A stretch of 64,000 nucleotides of DNA from Stichopus chloronotus (GCA_021234535.1 CM037830.1:38130437-38194436); one strand, 5' to 3'; shown: positions 13,535 to 26,600, counted from the first letter of the stretch. The notes: generated by a model from the sequence alone, not told the origin. Numbers and translations: made by a program.

Positions 13535-13800
13535 CGAATCACTGACTAGACTAGAATCGGACTCGAATCAAGATTTCTGAAGACTGGACTTGACTCGAGT
13601 CCCTTGCGTCAAAAGACTCGACTCGAATCGAGTCAGAAGTTTGAGAAAGTAGTGTGTGGAAAGGACTCGATTCAAGTCACTAAGCTGGATGACTCTACCC
13701 CAGTTAGCATAAGGCTAGCGGTCCACCAGCGGACCACTATCAGCATATAGTAGTCAAGTACTTGACTCAAGTTTTTTCACGATGACTAGAGTCAAACTAT
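13535..13800. repeat. GACTCGA-rich degenerate palindromic repeat
   Basis: GACTCGAATC, GACTCGAGTC and GACTCGATTCAAGTC variants occur about ten times in 270 bases, giving many short inverted repeats. Confidence 0.65.
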
Positions 13801-16620
13801 CAGTAAACAATATGATATTAAAGACTGTTTTGGTGTACATTTTAAGAAATGCACTACCAGTTGATTAATTGGAAATGGTAATAGAAACAGCTGACCAGTT
13901 GTAATCAGAATTTGTATACATTCTCTGTCGATTGTATTCGTACACCTACGGCTTCAAAGTGCGTGCAGACCATAGATTATGTACGTTAATATTACATTCA
14001 CAGTAGCTTTACAGTTGTGTTTCGATGCTCATTGCGTGCGTAGGATGTTCATGTTTGATGTATACTTTCCCTTTTTTGTGTAAGACGGGTGATACATGTA
14101 CATATTTGGGTATTGTTTGATAAATATTCGTGTTACTGATGACTGGTAGAGGGACAGATTTTCGAATTTTACTGATTACAGTGGACTATGTATGCCACTG
14201 TGTTGTACTATTCTCGTTTAGTGAAGAACGTCTATGGTGCGCCATAAACGTCTTTTTGTTCAGTCAGTGCCATGGTTGACGGTTTGTTAAATGGTGGCGC
14301 TATTCTGAAGTGATTATCTTGATTACTTCCCACATTTTCTTGAACAGATTGAGTAAATAAAACATTAATAGAAACATTAAACAAAAGTGGAATCAAGCGT
14401 AATGGCATATATGTCTTACTTGCTTGAACAAAGATACAAGATTTTATATAGATCATATTGCTGCGGTCATTTTCTTGGTGTAAGGAACAAACCATTTCTT
14501 TTAAGTATGATTAATTTGGTTATGTTACAGATGGTTCCCTTCCTTTGGGGTTGGTGGTTGAAGATAGTGCAGATAGGTTTTGAAAGAAATGTTTTTAGTG
14601 ACCACAAAATCTTTTTCCTCCGTCGTGGTAACGTACCGTCTCTGTGAACTGTGAAATTATTTAGTTTCTAAATGGAATCTGTCTCGTTATCACAGACGTA
14701 CAGGGAGGCTCCAGATTCGTGAGGGGAGGGGGGGGGGGGAGAAGTTACAGATATATAGAGACGAAACTACGACGGGGATGTAGTGGACACGTGGGAACAC
14801 CTGTAGGACTGTACAATTTCCCGAATTTCATAAATTAGAGCACAAACTGTGTAGAAGTTTGATCTTTGTCAATAGATGAAATCTGTGAAAATTTTGATGG
14901 TTTCTTCAAAATAACAACGCTCACAATCAGCATCACTATTCACATCCAATAATTATGAAAACTGAAAATTTTTCATTAACTTTTCTCAATGGTCTGCACT
15001 GGCTGTGGGTATATGAATTAGTACAAATGTGGAAAAGGGCGCATGGTCTCAAGTTTTCCGAAACCAATTTAAATCGTTAACTACTCACTCAGTGGTCATT
15101 TGTATGTGGCACATAATGGGGACCCTATTAGTTGGTCATCTATCTGTGCCCCTGTAATGTCCATTTACCGGTCAACAAACCTGAAGGCAATATAGTTAGC
15201 ACACCAACTGACACTGTCCCATTACTCAATTATCATTCATGCATGATAGGGATAGTTCAGATGCGCATGACAGTAGACCAAAAACAGTAGACCCAAACAG
15301 GAAGTCACTGCTATGGAAGTCACTGGCTTAAACTGAGATGTCTTACTCTTTAGAACATCGTCGATTGTACTTTCCACACAAAGATGTCCTGTAGAAAAGC
15401 AGCTTTGTGATTGGCCAACGCCTAACCTTCTTTTATAAACGATGAATTGATTGGTGCTAACATTCTGCCCCACCGTCTTGAAGTACATAACCAAGTCTAC
15501 ACAGCGGTAGAGATAGATCCACTTATACTCCCAGCGTTGCCAGATTGTCCTTGCCAGCAAATCAAGGGTAAGTTATCTAAATATCATGTTAAGAAAGGTA
15601 TAATTTTCTACTTCCAAACTAATTCCTGAAAGTGTAGGTATAGTCTTGTTGTAAGTGAATGAACCTAAACTGTTTTCCACGTCGATTAATTCGAAAACAT
15701 TTAATAGAATCATTTTCTGGCATTTACGAACCAAGAGTAGACAGTGCCAGTAGTGGCGTGCTTGCATGGGTAAATCTAGGATTCATTTATGGAACCCTAG
15801 GTAAATCTTCCCCGGGAGGGGGGGGGGGGGAGATACGAGGACCAAGTGGCTCCCATCATCACCCAAGCAGGACATCTAATAATGTTCTGATTTGATTCTA
15901 ACAATTTCTGAGTGTCCTGAAAACAATAGAAATTTAGGACTTGTGAGTCTAAACAAGAGAATAGGGTATGTATTACGTTGAGTGATGATTAGAAAGCCTA
16001 AATTTGTTATTAATACAATAATGCCATATAACAAAAAGGCATTCTGGGAGTGATTAGTGAGGCAAATGCCATTGATAGATGTTGAGTAAAAGAGCCCCTT
16101 ACGAAGCTTAACATGGGTTGACAATTAGTACGCAATGAAAAACTTCTTGAAAAATCATGAGAACATTAAAGCAGGAATTGTACAAAGTAAAAAGTGTCAT
16201 GCATTCGAGAAATACAGTATTAAAACATACTTTGATTTTTTATAATTGCTCGTGAATGCATTCATTTCAAATAAAAGGCCCGAAAATTAAAATACCCAGA
16301 AATTTCACAAAATAATTGAAGGGAACCTCAGTTTCAGAAAAGCTTCAATACATCACGTTTGTCCGGTAGTATGCTAAAGTATTAGCGATGACTATAACAA
16401 ACATTGTACAAAATTAATGGTTTAGATTAATGGTTTTGAAAACGTTAGTACCATCTGCGTCAAAAAGAAATAAATGTTTCTACAAGCCACGAACAAACAG
16501 GTGGTTGTGTTAAAATATTATACGTATACGTATAGCTTAGTATTAGTTCAATGGCGAGTTTACCGTGTTAACAGGTTCGCATTACTTGATTATTTGTCCA
16601 AGTGTTAATTTGAATAACAT
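13801..16620. other. No gene seen
   Basis: Contains poly-G runs (about 14732 and 15819) and a TATACGTATACGTATA palindrome (about 16520). Open frames up to 107 codons lack recognisable motifs. Confidence 0.5.
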
Positions 16621-16845
16621 TCAAAGAATTGTGGGCTTTGGCCATAGCTGGTCAAGCTGGAATTCCACGGTATAATGAGTGTATTTGTGTAGGAACCGCT
16701 GGAGGTGTGTTCGTAATTTTAGGCATTGCGGCGAAGCATTCTGTGTAAAGGATTTTATTGGTGCAAGGTAGGACTGCCAAATCACTTCGCCATGAGATTC
16801 AGACATAGAAATGTAGAAGTGTACATCGTCGAGGGTGGACTCTAT
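16621..16845 (-). other. Unidentified open frame beside the inverted-repeat element
   Basis: The minus frame contains STLDDVHFYISMSESHGEVI and ends HYTVEFQLDQLWPKPTIL before its stop. Its upstream part (16846-16935) is the TIR of the neighbouring element. Composition is protein-like, but I recognise no family and no splice signals that fix it as an exon. Confidence 0.18.
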
Positions 16846-18364
16846 AGCCGTGTTCCCATTTGAGTGAGGGCGGTGGATCATGGTTTTATTGCATCGAGTA
16901 GTGTCGAATAACTTGATCCAGAGTTGCGTTCCCATTTGAGTGAGCGCGGTACATCAACATGTTGTATGAACACATTGCGCAAGGTCACCAATGTTTACAA
17001 GTCGGCCTGTTATTTCGTATATCACACACTAGTCTATAGCACTGTATCACAAAAATGCACATGAGTTTGCGTGTTGGTAACTGCATACACACTACAACAG
17101 CATAGTATTGGTCATATTATTATTTTGCAGCTTATCACTAACGTTGGGTCTACTTCCACGACGTACTGTACCTTCAGAGGGAACGTGAGATATTAAAACA
17201 TGTCAATAAAGTCGTTTGTTTTTAATATGGAAGTAAACATTGCTGTTTTGGCAAGTTTGCTCGTGCTTCTCAGTATCTCAGTTAAGAGTTCTATTACATC
17301 GTAGGCAGTTGACGAATGCATTGCTAATTCGACAACGTTACCTTCTTGGCGAAGAAATCGGTTCAATATAGGCCTGGTGCGCCTATACTTGCATTTACTA
17401 ACATTGGCAGCCACTGGCATAGGCTTTAATGATAGGGAACTATTGCACCGGTTAGGGCTTTTGAACCAACACCATCGCCAGGTTTTTCATACTTCGGGTG
17501 CACAGCGCTTTTCATACTTACCGAACGTCTGAAAACATGTGACGTCAGATATTTACATATTAAAAGGTAATTTTTAATGTAATTTTAAAATGTGTATTTG
17601 TTTACTATCCTTTGTTTACGTATAACCTGATTGGTCAACGAAGCACATGAAATCACGGACACCGGAACCTGCCTAGCAGTGTAAAGTATAACCGCAGTAT
17701 AAGCGAGTTGCTGTCAGCGTAGTATGAAAAACCTGGCGATAGTGTTGGTTCAAAAGCCCTAACCTATTGCACCGTTCAGTCTGGGTTATACAAAGGACTA
17801 ATGCATTATGGGATGAGATGGTATTGACTTTGACAAACGAAAGATGCCAGACACCATTTCAGAATAAACAAAGATACATTTCAGTTTGTGTGTGATAGAC
17901 TGAGATCAATTTTGCAAGGGAACAGAACAAGTCAACGAACAGACCAAATTTCTTACAAATTATCAGAACTGTAGTAGCCCCTTCTCGATCAATCTCTAGC
18001 GGAATAAAGGCAGAAAATGTGCGCTGTACATGTACGCTACAGTACTGCACTGTGTTGTATATACACACTTGCCCGTCGCGACATTCCCAGGGAGGTGTAA
18101 GTTAGAACTAATTACCCGCTTTTGCCACCGGAAAGCAAATGCATGCCGGGAGGAATAAACCGGAGATCCGGGGTCACTTGATCTACCGATGTGTTCCCAT
18201 TACAAACTTTGATCCACCGCGGTCGATCTAATCTACCCTGATAGGTGTATCAAAATCGGTGAATCGTGATCTTGAGTGAGTATTGTTGATCCGCGTTCCC
18301 ATTAGAGTTTGATCTAGCGCGGTAGATCTTGATCCACTGCTCTCACTCAAATGGGAACACGGCT
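16846..18364. mobile_element. 1.5-kb inverted-repeat element with subterminal repeats
   Basis: AGCCGTGTTCCCATTTGAGT (from 16846) is the reverse complement of the sequence ending at 18364; the arms match at 33 of 35 positions including GTGGATCA. Further GTTCCCATT..GATC..CGCGGT motifs recur at 16926-16955 and 18190-18345, so both ends are built of repeated ~50-base motifs. No transposase frame is visible and the flanks (CTAT / CATAT) give no clean target duplication, so the superfamily is undetermined. Confidence 0.7.
17451..17763. mobile_element. 313-bp MITE with 11-bp target duplication, nested
   Basis: Terminal inverted repeats start GTTAGGGCTTTTGAACCAAC and match over about 43 bp with one mismatch. 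The element is flanked by identical 11-mers CTATTGCACCG (17440-17450 and 17764-17774). It lies inside the larger inverted-repeat element, so it inserted later. A 9-11-bp duplication suggests MULE-like mobilisation; no coding sequence is present. Confidence 0.85.
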
Positions 18365-21300
18365 CATATGTCAGTTGTAGACAAGTCTAGGATTGTCGCT
18401 ACAGGCCCGTAGCCAAGCCATGTGGAGGGGTGGGTCTTTAGTTTTTCCAAGATCTGGAACTTTTTTTCCAAGTACGAAGTGGCTGTTAAGCACCAGGCAA
18501 TAAACAATAAGAATGATCATCCAGTGAACTTCTGAAATAAGGTTTAAAAAAAAAACAGCTTATAGTACGTAGTTAGCTGCGTGCATTATGCCGTCCACAG
18601 AGCACAACAAGTAGTATTGCAGAATTTCACACTCAAATATCCATGTGAATATCTTTGTTGTTGATTTTGAAGTTGTTGTGGCAGTGTGTCCTGGGCTTTA
18701 TATTGTATCCCATCACCCCACATAGTATATGCAACGAGTTTCCTCGTAAACCCTCCTTGGTATATGTATGTGGTGATGAGATATTGTGGTCAGTTTGCGC
18801 CTGTATACAGTGACATACTGTAAGTGGAACGGTTTTATCTTCCTGCTAAAAGTGAACGGCAATTCGACCTCAATATGTCAAGATAAAAACTATTTCATAG
18901 TTGACCCTTCAAACACAGGGCTGGAAAAATGGACCTCCCTCAAGTTGGGGGTGGGCCGTTCGATGCTCCGAGCCTTCCCCCCCCCCCCGGCCACGGGACT
19001 GCGCTACCGGGAGAGGCTAGAATTATCTTGGTTGGGCAGTATGAGTATGGGCGTGTACTGGTGCGTCGTTGGAGGCCTTTGCACCGACCGGGTTGAGGGA
19101 CCTGCCTCTTGCCAAGATGAAGGAGTTGTCATAAGGCATTTCAGTTTGTTTAGTACTTTGATTTTAAAAACATAAAAATTAGAAATTATGAAAATTTCAA
19201 TTCTTATTGAATTATTCTGAAGCAGCATACTTAACGGTTTTACAGGAATAAGTACCAATTTAGAATATTATACTCTTGTGAATTTAGGACTTACTTGTAG
19301 GAGCAAAGAGAACTTCAGGATTGGTAGTCACAATAGTGTTGGTGAATGAGAAAACAAGTTGAACTTGATAACATAGCGTAAATTTCATAGATCGATCTGA
19401 ACATTTTGTGGACGTTTTTATGCTTTTGGGAAAGATGTTAATGTGATGAGATTTAACAGGTTGCAAAGAACGTATACTAATTGGAAAAGAATTGTAAATT
19501 TGGAGAGAAGAAACGTGTGTAAAATGACATGACTGGAGTAAAGAGAAACACTCAATTATGTTGTAAAAGAAATCCAAAGGATATTTTCACTCTTAATATT
19601 ATTCTTCGTCATTTATTAAAGTCGTGTGTTGAAAGAAAAAACCCGAGTGGTAAATTTTGGGTTGAAGTTTCCACGTCACTCAGGTCGGTAATGAAAATAG
19701 TTAAAAGAACGGCCCAAGAATATTAGAAATAAGCCATCACAGTACACGAGAGTTGATTTAAGCTTGTAGGCTTTTATGGAAGCAGTCTAATCTTTTTGAA
19801 TCCCCGTACCTCTTATCTACGTTTAAGTTATCTCCCGGTGCCCCCTACGTTCACCATATATTAAAATAATAAATACATATTTTGAAAATGGGGATCGGCT
19901 ATCAAAAATTTTAAAAATTATAAATTTCTTATTTTTTATGCACAAAGTATCTCAAATACGGTTACTTTTTCTTACTTCATTTTTTATTATACTCTTTAGC
20001 ACGACCTGTTTTAAAATTGGGATTTATACTGTACCTATAACCTTTAGAATGTGGTTGATTGTTGGCTATTGCATTGAAAAGAGACTGTGGTATATATTCT
20101 TTCATCTTACTCCTTTTATCAACCAGGAGTATTTTCAGGGGCGTCAATCCAAATTAAAACGTAAGGGGGTGGGGTGGTGGCCATGTATGGCTGACTGACT
20201 GACTAACATGTTAAACTGACAGCTTTCCCCGCAGGAAACTTTACGCACTATACATTTTGATGGCTTGGGGCACATTGACCAGTGATCGCTAGGTATTTCC
20301 CCTGAGGTCTGTGGTAACGCCCACTAACGTGACCAGAAGGGAAAACCCGGAATCTCTGAGATGGGAAAATAATTCACAAATAATGCAATAAAGAAAGTTT
20401 GGATTATTTAAGATATTCGAGATAATGACCAGTATAGGAAATGTAAGTCTGTGGAATACTTTCGAATTTTGCAACCAATACCATAAGAACTCATTAACGG
20501 AAATGCACTATGGCATTATGGTATGGTAATACATTTGTGTTTATTTTCATCACCAGACAGACGATGAATAGCACAATTTACTGCCACATTTTTCTGACAG
20601 TGCTACAATTATTCTTGGCATGTTTCATACCTTAAACAACTCGGTAAAATTATGATGAAGTGCATAAGCAAATCAACATATAATGGTCACGTCTTTATCT
20701 AGACGTTTACTCCAGAAGATGTCTAACATTTATTTTATGATATACTCACACGTAGTTGATTTATTTCTCAAGCAAATTAATATTATCGTCCGAGACCAGT
20801 TTGCTTGGAGAAAGGGAAGTCAAAACATTTTGAACAGCAGAAGTAATCTGGATTGGTAAAATCGCTATAAACGCAACGTAGATTCATGATTACATGCATA
20901 GCTACCTACAGGCAAGTGCAATCTTTGACCAATATACACTCCACGAAAAAGGGACTCTTGACGAGTAAAAGGTTGTTCCTGCTGGACAAAAGGTGTCCAA
21001 GGGTTAGCAACAGAACCTTCACTTCTTAAGTATTCCCTGCAAATTATTTTCGACGCTTGCAAATTATTTCTCGATGAACCAGATGTATGGCATATAGGCT
21101 ATTCCTGCAGGACCAATGGATGAGTGCATGGACAAAGGTTACTGCACAGACTTTAAAGTAAGCGAAATGGTCGATTAATAAACCCAAACACACATACAGA
21201 CATATGCAGGAAAGCATGGACACAGGCAAACGATAATTGGTATACTACACACCGCCGGTACGTAGCAACCGAAGAAAGAGAAAGAGGATAAAATGTAACA

Positions 21301-21969
21301 ACTTGAGCGAAGGTAGGTTTCAAAATCATGCATGGATATGTTTATACACCACTGCGGGCCTATACACACGTTCAGCAAAGGAGGGGAAAAAATGGGCAGA
21401 GAGCACGATTGCGCCGTCCAGTCGAATATCACGAGGTAGACAAAGAGACCGAATTATAAATCATAAATTACACTTTGAATTGGGACACATACTTGATCAG
21501 GTGATGAAACTTTGTAAATAGAGTAAATCAAGTTGAGGCCTTTTCGTATTTAAAAAACAAAAAAAAAAAACAAGAGGGCAATCCACGGAGTTGCGTATCT
21601 CATCGCCAACATGCATTGATTTAAATACAGGGCAGGGATTTGTAATAGTTTACTGCAACCAAATCTCACAGAGACCTAGTTCGGGGAACTGGTTGTACAT
21701 GAGTGGCAAATATTCTCCCAGCATAAAATGGTGGTAAGCATCTCAATACTGATATCTACTGTAAGATAGCAAACTTAAGGGGTACTAATTTAGAATCGGA
21801 CAAGGTATCAGATCCCTAAAAGAGTTTGCATATATGTTTTATTTACCTTTTTTTTCTTACGCTAGTTTTTTTTTTTTTATCTTTTTTAGACATCCGAAAT
21901 CACCGATTTTTTGTGCAATGACACCTGAGGAAGAAGTGATAGATTATTGCTGAAAGAGAAGTATAGGTT
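18365..21969. other. No gene seen
   Basis: A GC-richer block at 18920-19110 and poly-C (18980) look like a repeat fragment. The CAGGCCCGTAGCC at 18401 resembles repeat termini. The longest open frame (18786-19175) has no recognisable domain. Confidence 0.5.
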
Positions 21970-22045
21970 AGAGGAGGATACGAACCTAGAATATCATGAT
22001 AACTGATGCATCGTAAGTCTTACGCTTAACCCACTACGCTGCGAA
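21970..22045 (-). mobile_element. tRNA-like sequence (SINE head or tRNA pseudogene)
   Basis: On the minus strand GCAGCGTAGTGGGTTAA (22026-22042) resembles an A box and GGTTCGTATCC (21976-21986) a B box, about 40 bases apart. No clean cloverleaf is evident. A weaker B-box-like TGTTCGATTCGG lies at about 22389-22400 on the same strand. Confidence 0.42.
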
Positions 22046-22146
22046 AGCGGTTGTGGTGGTTGAGTGTTCGAAAATGCATACAATTCACAAACGCGTAATC
22101 CAACGTAGTCATGTAACAGTATATATTCATATACTATAAATATCAA

Positions 22147-22322
22147 TCCCCTAACCCTAACCCAATCCCCTAACCCTATCCCCTAACCCTATCCCCTAAC
22201 CCTATCCCCTAACCCTATCCCCTAACCCTATTCCCTAACCCTATTCCCTAACCCTATTCCCTAACCCTATTCCCTAACCCTGAATCATGACCCCTGACCC
22301 GATCCCCTGACCCGATCCTCTG
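22147..22322. repeat. Telomere-like minisatellite, 13-bp unit
   Basis: CTAACCCTATCCC is repeated in tandem, drifting to CTAACCCTATTCC and then to CCTGACCCGAT variants at the right end. It alternates a CCCTAA telomere hexamer with a variant heptamer. Confidence 0.85.
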
Positions 22323-22924
22323 GCCCTGTTTACCGACGCTAGTTAGGCAATCCATTCATCATTCACTAGTCAAGGATGGCAGTGGACCGAATCGAACAAT
22401 CGAAGCTAGCGAGCACGTTCATATGGTACGGATTCTAAAGTTGCGCCACTTAAGGTTATAGCCTGGTGCTACTACTGTAGTACTAGGCTTAAGTAACGAT
22501 AACTAATGGCCCAAAAGTATCTGTGCATATTACGCTACATAACACAATTATAACACTGGGTAATTTCATGTAGGTTAGGCTTAGTTTAGTGGTTAGAGTT
22601 ACGGGCAGGATATAAAAATATGAGCATCCCTTTTTGGGTATTTGCACATAAGACACCTACTTACCTGTGCAGGACCTGGTTCTGCTAAAATTAGTGTTTG
22701 ACTTAAAAATAATGTTCTCATAAAAGACATTATCCACAGGGGTCAGTTCTGCTAAAGATGTTTTGGCTAAAGTTGAAAAGGTGGTGTCTATGATTGACCC
22801 AGATGCTGGCTCTAAGTTTGTTACCAAACAACCATACAATTTCACCCGTTTACCATAAGGGTAATATACTGTATCTTCATAAATGTGTGCACAGGAACGG
22901 CCTTGCAAAATTTTGCGTATAATG

Positions 22925-23030
22925 CTTGGTTAGCTCTCAAGATATGGTGGAAATACAAATTTTGGGGCAAAATTGGCTTTTTGCTTTTATTTTTTTTTTA
23001 AAAAATCATCAAATTTCACGCTTGAGTTGG
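22925..23030 (+). repeat. Solitary copy of the 157-bp array unit, left of the P element
   Basis: CTCAAGATATGGTGGAAATAC followed by TTTTGGGGCAAAATTGGCTT matches the array at 30960-32745. It lies about 350 bases before the P-element insertion, so removing the transposon leaves this copy roughly 0.7-0.8 kb from the array. Confidence 0.8.
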
Positions 23031-23384
23031 AATTCGTTTTTGCTTATTTTCGAGGAGCTCCCCTATTTTCGTCATGTTTGCTAGACTTGCTATAATCGTT
23101 TAGTTTACAGTTCGCTTGTTGTTCCGCCTCAACAAGTTTGAGGGTATTCAAGTTCATCTTCCTCAGAAAGTCTTCTCTTACGGCTATCACAGTCTGTAAG
23201 TATTTTGTACACCTTTCGGGATGTAAAGTTTTATTTATTTTTTACGCTTTATTACTACTTTCACCCTTCTTTGGTGCGTGTCCCTGGGCGGGTGGTTCTT
23301 GTTGCAGTTGCCATACACTCATTGTGGTTCCTTATTATACTTTAACTTATGTTAGGCCTGTTTTCTACAGCGTTGCCTGTGAGT

Positions 23385-23392
23385 GTTTGGGA
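23385..23392. repeat. P-element target-site duplication, left
   Basis: GTTTGGGA sits directly before the left TIR and is repeated exactly after the right TIR at 30631-30638. Eight bases is the P-element target duplication length. Confidence 0.93.
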
Positions 23393-23422
23393 CACTGAAC
23401 TAAAAAACAATGGAAGGCTCAT
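23393..23422 (+). repeat. P-element left terminal inverted repeat
   Basis: Thirty bases from CACTGAAC to GGCTCAT match the reverse complement of 30601-30630 without a mismatch; the match stops at the next base. Confidence 0.93.
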
Positions 23423-23469
23423 TGGCCGGAAATAATATCGCCGCCGGCGACATGCGGCACGTGACCGCG

Positions 23470-23536
23470 GCCATTTTGCAAAGCCCAAGAACACATCGAT
23501 ATCGATTTTTAGTTCAGTGATATCGACACACTGAAC
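23470..23536. repeat. P-element left subterminal repeats
   Basis: GCCATTTTGCAAAGCCC (23470-23486) pairs with GGGCTTAGCAAGATGGC at 30534-30550, giving subterminal inverted repeats at nearly equal depth from each end. Beyond it, TTTTTAGTTCAGTG (23506-23519) is an inverted copy of the outermost 14 bases of the TIR, and CACTGAAC recurs at 23529-23536. In known P elements subterminal repeats assist transposase binding; that role here is inferred. Confidence 0.7.
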
Positions 23537-23647
23537 TTCAGGTCAGTGCAGCAACACTATAGTTATCTGTCACTTCCACTAACTTTGCGAAGTACTTAAT
23601 TTTCACAGAATGATTGGCTCTTAGTTTGGCCACAGAATTTAACGAGA

Positions 23648-26600
23648 ATGCCTGCTTGTGTTGCAGTAAATTGTACGAATCGTTCCGATCAACGTACAGG
23701 GAAAACTTTTCACAAGTAAGTGTACAAAATAACTAGAGTTCCGATCACGCCAACATATCGCCATGTATTGCGTCCTATCCTAACAACAGATTGTAGTGAC
23801 CACAGGCTATCGGTAACACTATGGATGGAAATTGAATAAGAAATCTGACAAATCTAACTTCTTTGCGCAAGTTTCATTGTTTGTAGTCTAACATGTTCTC
23901 CTTAATTTGTCCTCCACTAAGACCAGTATCCAATCAAATTTTTCGGATTGCTTAAACCTAGGCTAGGCCCTAAAGTTAAGCCTAGGCCTACACTAATTCA
24001 GTACACTGGTCTCAATAGTCACGGTCCAATTAGTTAAGAAACTGGCCCGTTAGTTGAAAACCAGTATGGAAATGGAGCCACCGGACGTTCATTGTTTGCA
24101 TCGTTCATGTACGCTACACCTTTTATTAAATAGGCCTAGTAATGCTTCAAATTTGGCCAGATCACTTTGATTACATGTTGGGAAGCAGGAATGTGCATCA
24201 GGTCAGAAATTGGAATTAAATTGTATGCGAAGTTGTAGGCCCCTAGACCTACACCAAAATCATTATGTGTGCACACCGGACATGTCCGGCATACAACCTC
24301 TAGTTTCCAATCTGGTTTCCACTTGATGTGATCCTTTGTTTGCATGTTGTTTAGACTAGGCATATGAGTTGCATATTTTGTGAAGGATTATTTTGATGAA
24401 GGATTATGAAATATGAACGACCATGCTCGAATCACCCAGGGAGCTGTTTTGCTAGCCCAGGTCTGATCGTGATTTTGGAAAAAATTTACAAATTCTTGAC
24501 AAAAAGTTATCTAGCCACATCTAAATTTAGGCAAAAATCTTGTCAGATGGAAATTGGGGCAAGCATGAAAGATTGTCATCCTTGTCATCTTATGTTTGAA
24601 TCGATGGTAGGTCAAATCCCATTTTCTAAAGGTGGCACTGATGAGTGACAATTAACTTTAGGGTACAGTAACATTGCGTCACGTTGTCTAGAGTGTGACT
24701 CCATTCAAATATGCATATTCCAAAAGCACATTACGGCACTCCTCAAAAATCGTATGAGTTGAGAACTTGACACTAGTGGTTTGTGATTATTAATGTTTAT
24801 TATGCTTGCATTCAGTCTGGTATTTACTGTAGTGGGACCAGATTGTTTACAAGAAAATTAATTGGCATTTGTTGACTGTGACAATGGATCAACCGTGATC
24901 ATTACTTACCAAAGGAACATTTTTAACTACACCAAGGATATGTTTGTATTTATTCCATCTAGGTGTCCCCTCAAGAATCCATCCTGTCTCAAAGAATGGC
25001 TTGTGAAGATGAGGAGGGACAGATGGACGCCTACAAAATACTCTGTGATCTGCTCAGACCACTTTGAGCAACAGTGCTTCGACCGTACTGGCCAAACAAC
25101 AAGACTGCGTATAACCACTGTACCAACTTTGTTTAGTTTTCCGGCACATCTTGTCAAGGTAAGTACTTTGATATCTTGGCTGGTCACAGTCATGTCAGCT
25201 TATAACAAGAATATTCGAGTCTACAATCCTGGAAAAATTATTTTTGACTCTTGCCGGGTGGTGCATATAGAGTATTAGGCATCTATGTTGGGGCTTTATC
25301 ATCAAAAGCCTAAAAAGTATGTTTTGGCAGCAACAATTTGTAGTTTGTTGGTATCAAACTTTTTGCACCACCAGCCCCATGCCACCCACCCCTGTAAATG
25401 TAGTATTGTAGAATTTCACCAATATCTTGCAAATTATCTCCAACACTGCAAAGGGAGCAGAGGTGTCCAAGTAATCTTTTCCAAGATTGTACACCTATAG
25501 TCACTATATAAGTCAGCCCAGTGATGCTTGGAACCTGCCTTCCCCCTCCCCCACATCCTCTCGCACCACAATCGTTTCACGGCAATTTTTAATGAAATCT
25601 TCTCAAACTAAGTTTTAGCTAATTATTGATTAAGCATTGTGTTTACGTCACTTCAGGTGAACTGTGCAGTTACTCACTGTAAGAATTGTTACAGTGTGCT
25701 TTCACATTATCATACTTTTTCAGATTGTGAGATCTCGTAAGCCTCCTCTGGAAAGGACATGTGAAACCCTGGACCCAGAAGGAAGTCGCTCCGAGTTCAG
25801 CAGCACGGAGCCCACTGATCTCATCAGTCTCAAGCCCAACATCAATGGAGACCAACTTTAGAGTGTAGATGCAACTCAAATGCACACCCCGAGGATCGTC
25901 CCCTTGCCAACACATGACCATACCTACTGTACTGGCGAGAGTCCAAGGAGTGTCAAACGTAAGTTGGACACCATGTTTGATCGTGCTTCATCTATACAGA
26001 AGAGGCTTAAAAATTCTCAGGCAAAGGCAAGGCGACTGCATAGGAAAGTCAGATCTCTACAAGATGTTGTAAAGGCCCTTGAAGATAAACATCTACTCAC
26101 TGAGGGTGGACTGGAAATGCTGAGAAAGACATGCGAGGTTCCTGAAATGTTGATGGAAAGGCTTGTCAAAGAGCTGAATTCTGGTAAGGCTTCAAGGGAA
26201 AAGTATCCGCCAGCATTGCGATCTTTCGCTCTCACTCTCAATTTTTACTCTGCCAAGGCCTACAGGTTTGTGCGTAAGACCTTTGACCTCTGCCTGCCAC
26301 ATCCATCAGTTCTCCGAAAGTGGTACAGTACAGTAGATGGCAAACCAGGTTTCACAGATGAGTCATTCAAGTCATTGGAAATGAAGGCCAGGGAAGCCAG
26401 AAAGAATGGTAAGGAACTTGTCATGTCACTCATGCTGGATGAGATGGCCATTAGGAAGCATATACAGTGGGATGGGAAGCAGTTCCATGGGTATGTGGAC
26501 ATTGGGACAGAGAATGTGGATGACACTAATCCTGTTGCATCTGATGCCCTGGTATTCATGGTAGTTGCATTGAATGCAAGCTGGAAGCTGCCAGTTGGGT

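Noticed and set aside
18786..19175. Longest anonymous open frame in the 18-22 kb region (129 codons)
   Set aside because: It spans a poly-C tract and GC-rich repeat-like sequence, has no domain and no splice signals.
24406..24648. Extra transposase exon in the first P-element intron
   Set aside because: No similarity to THAP or P transposase, and exon 1 joins exon 2 in phase to give a complete THAP domain.
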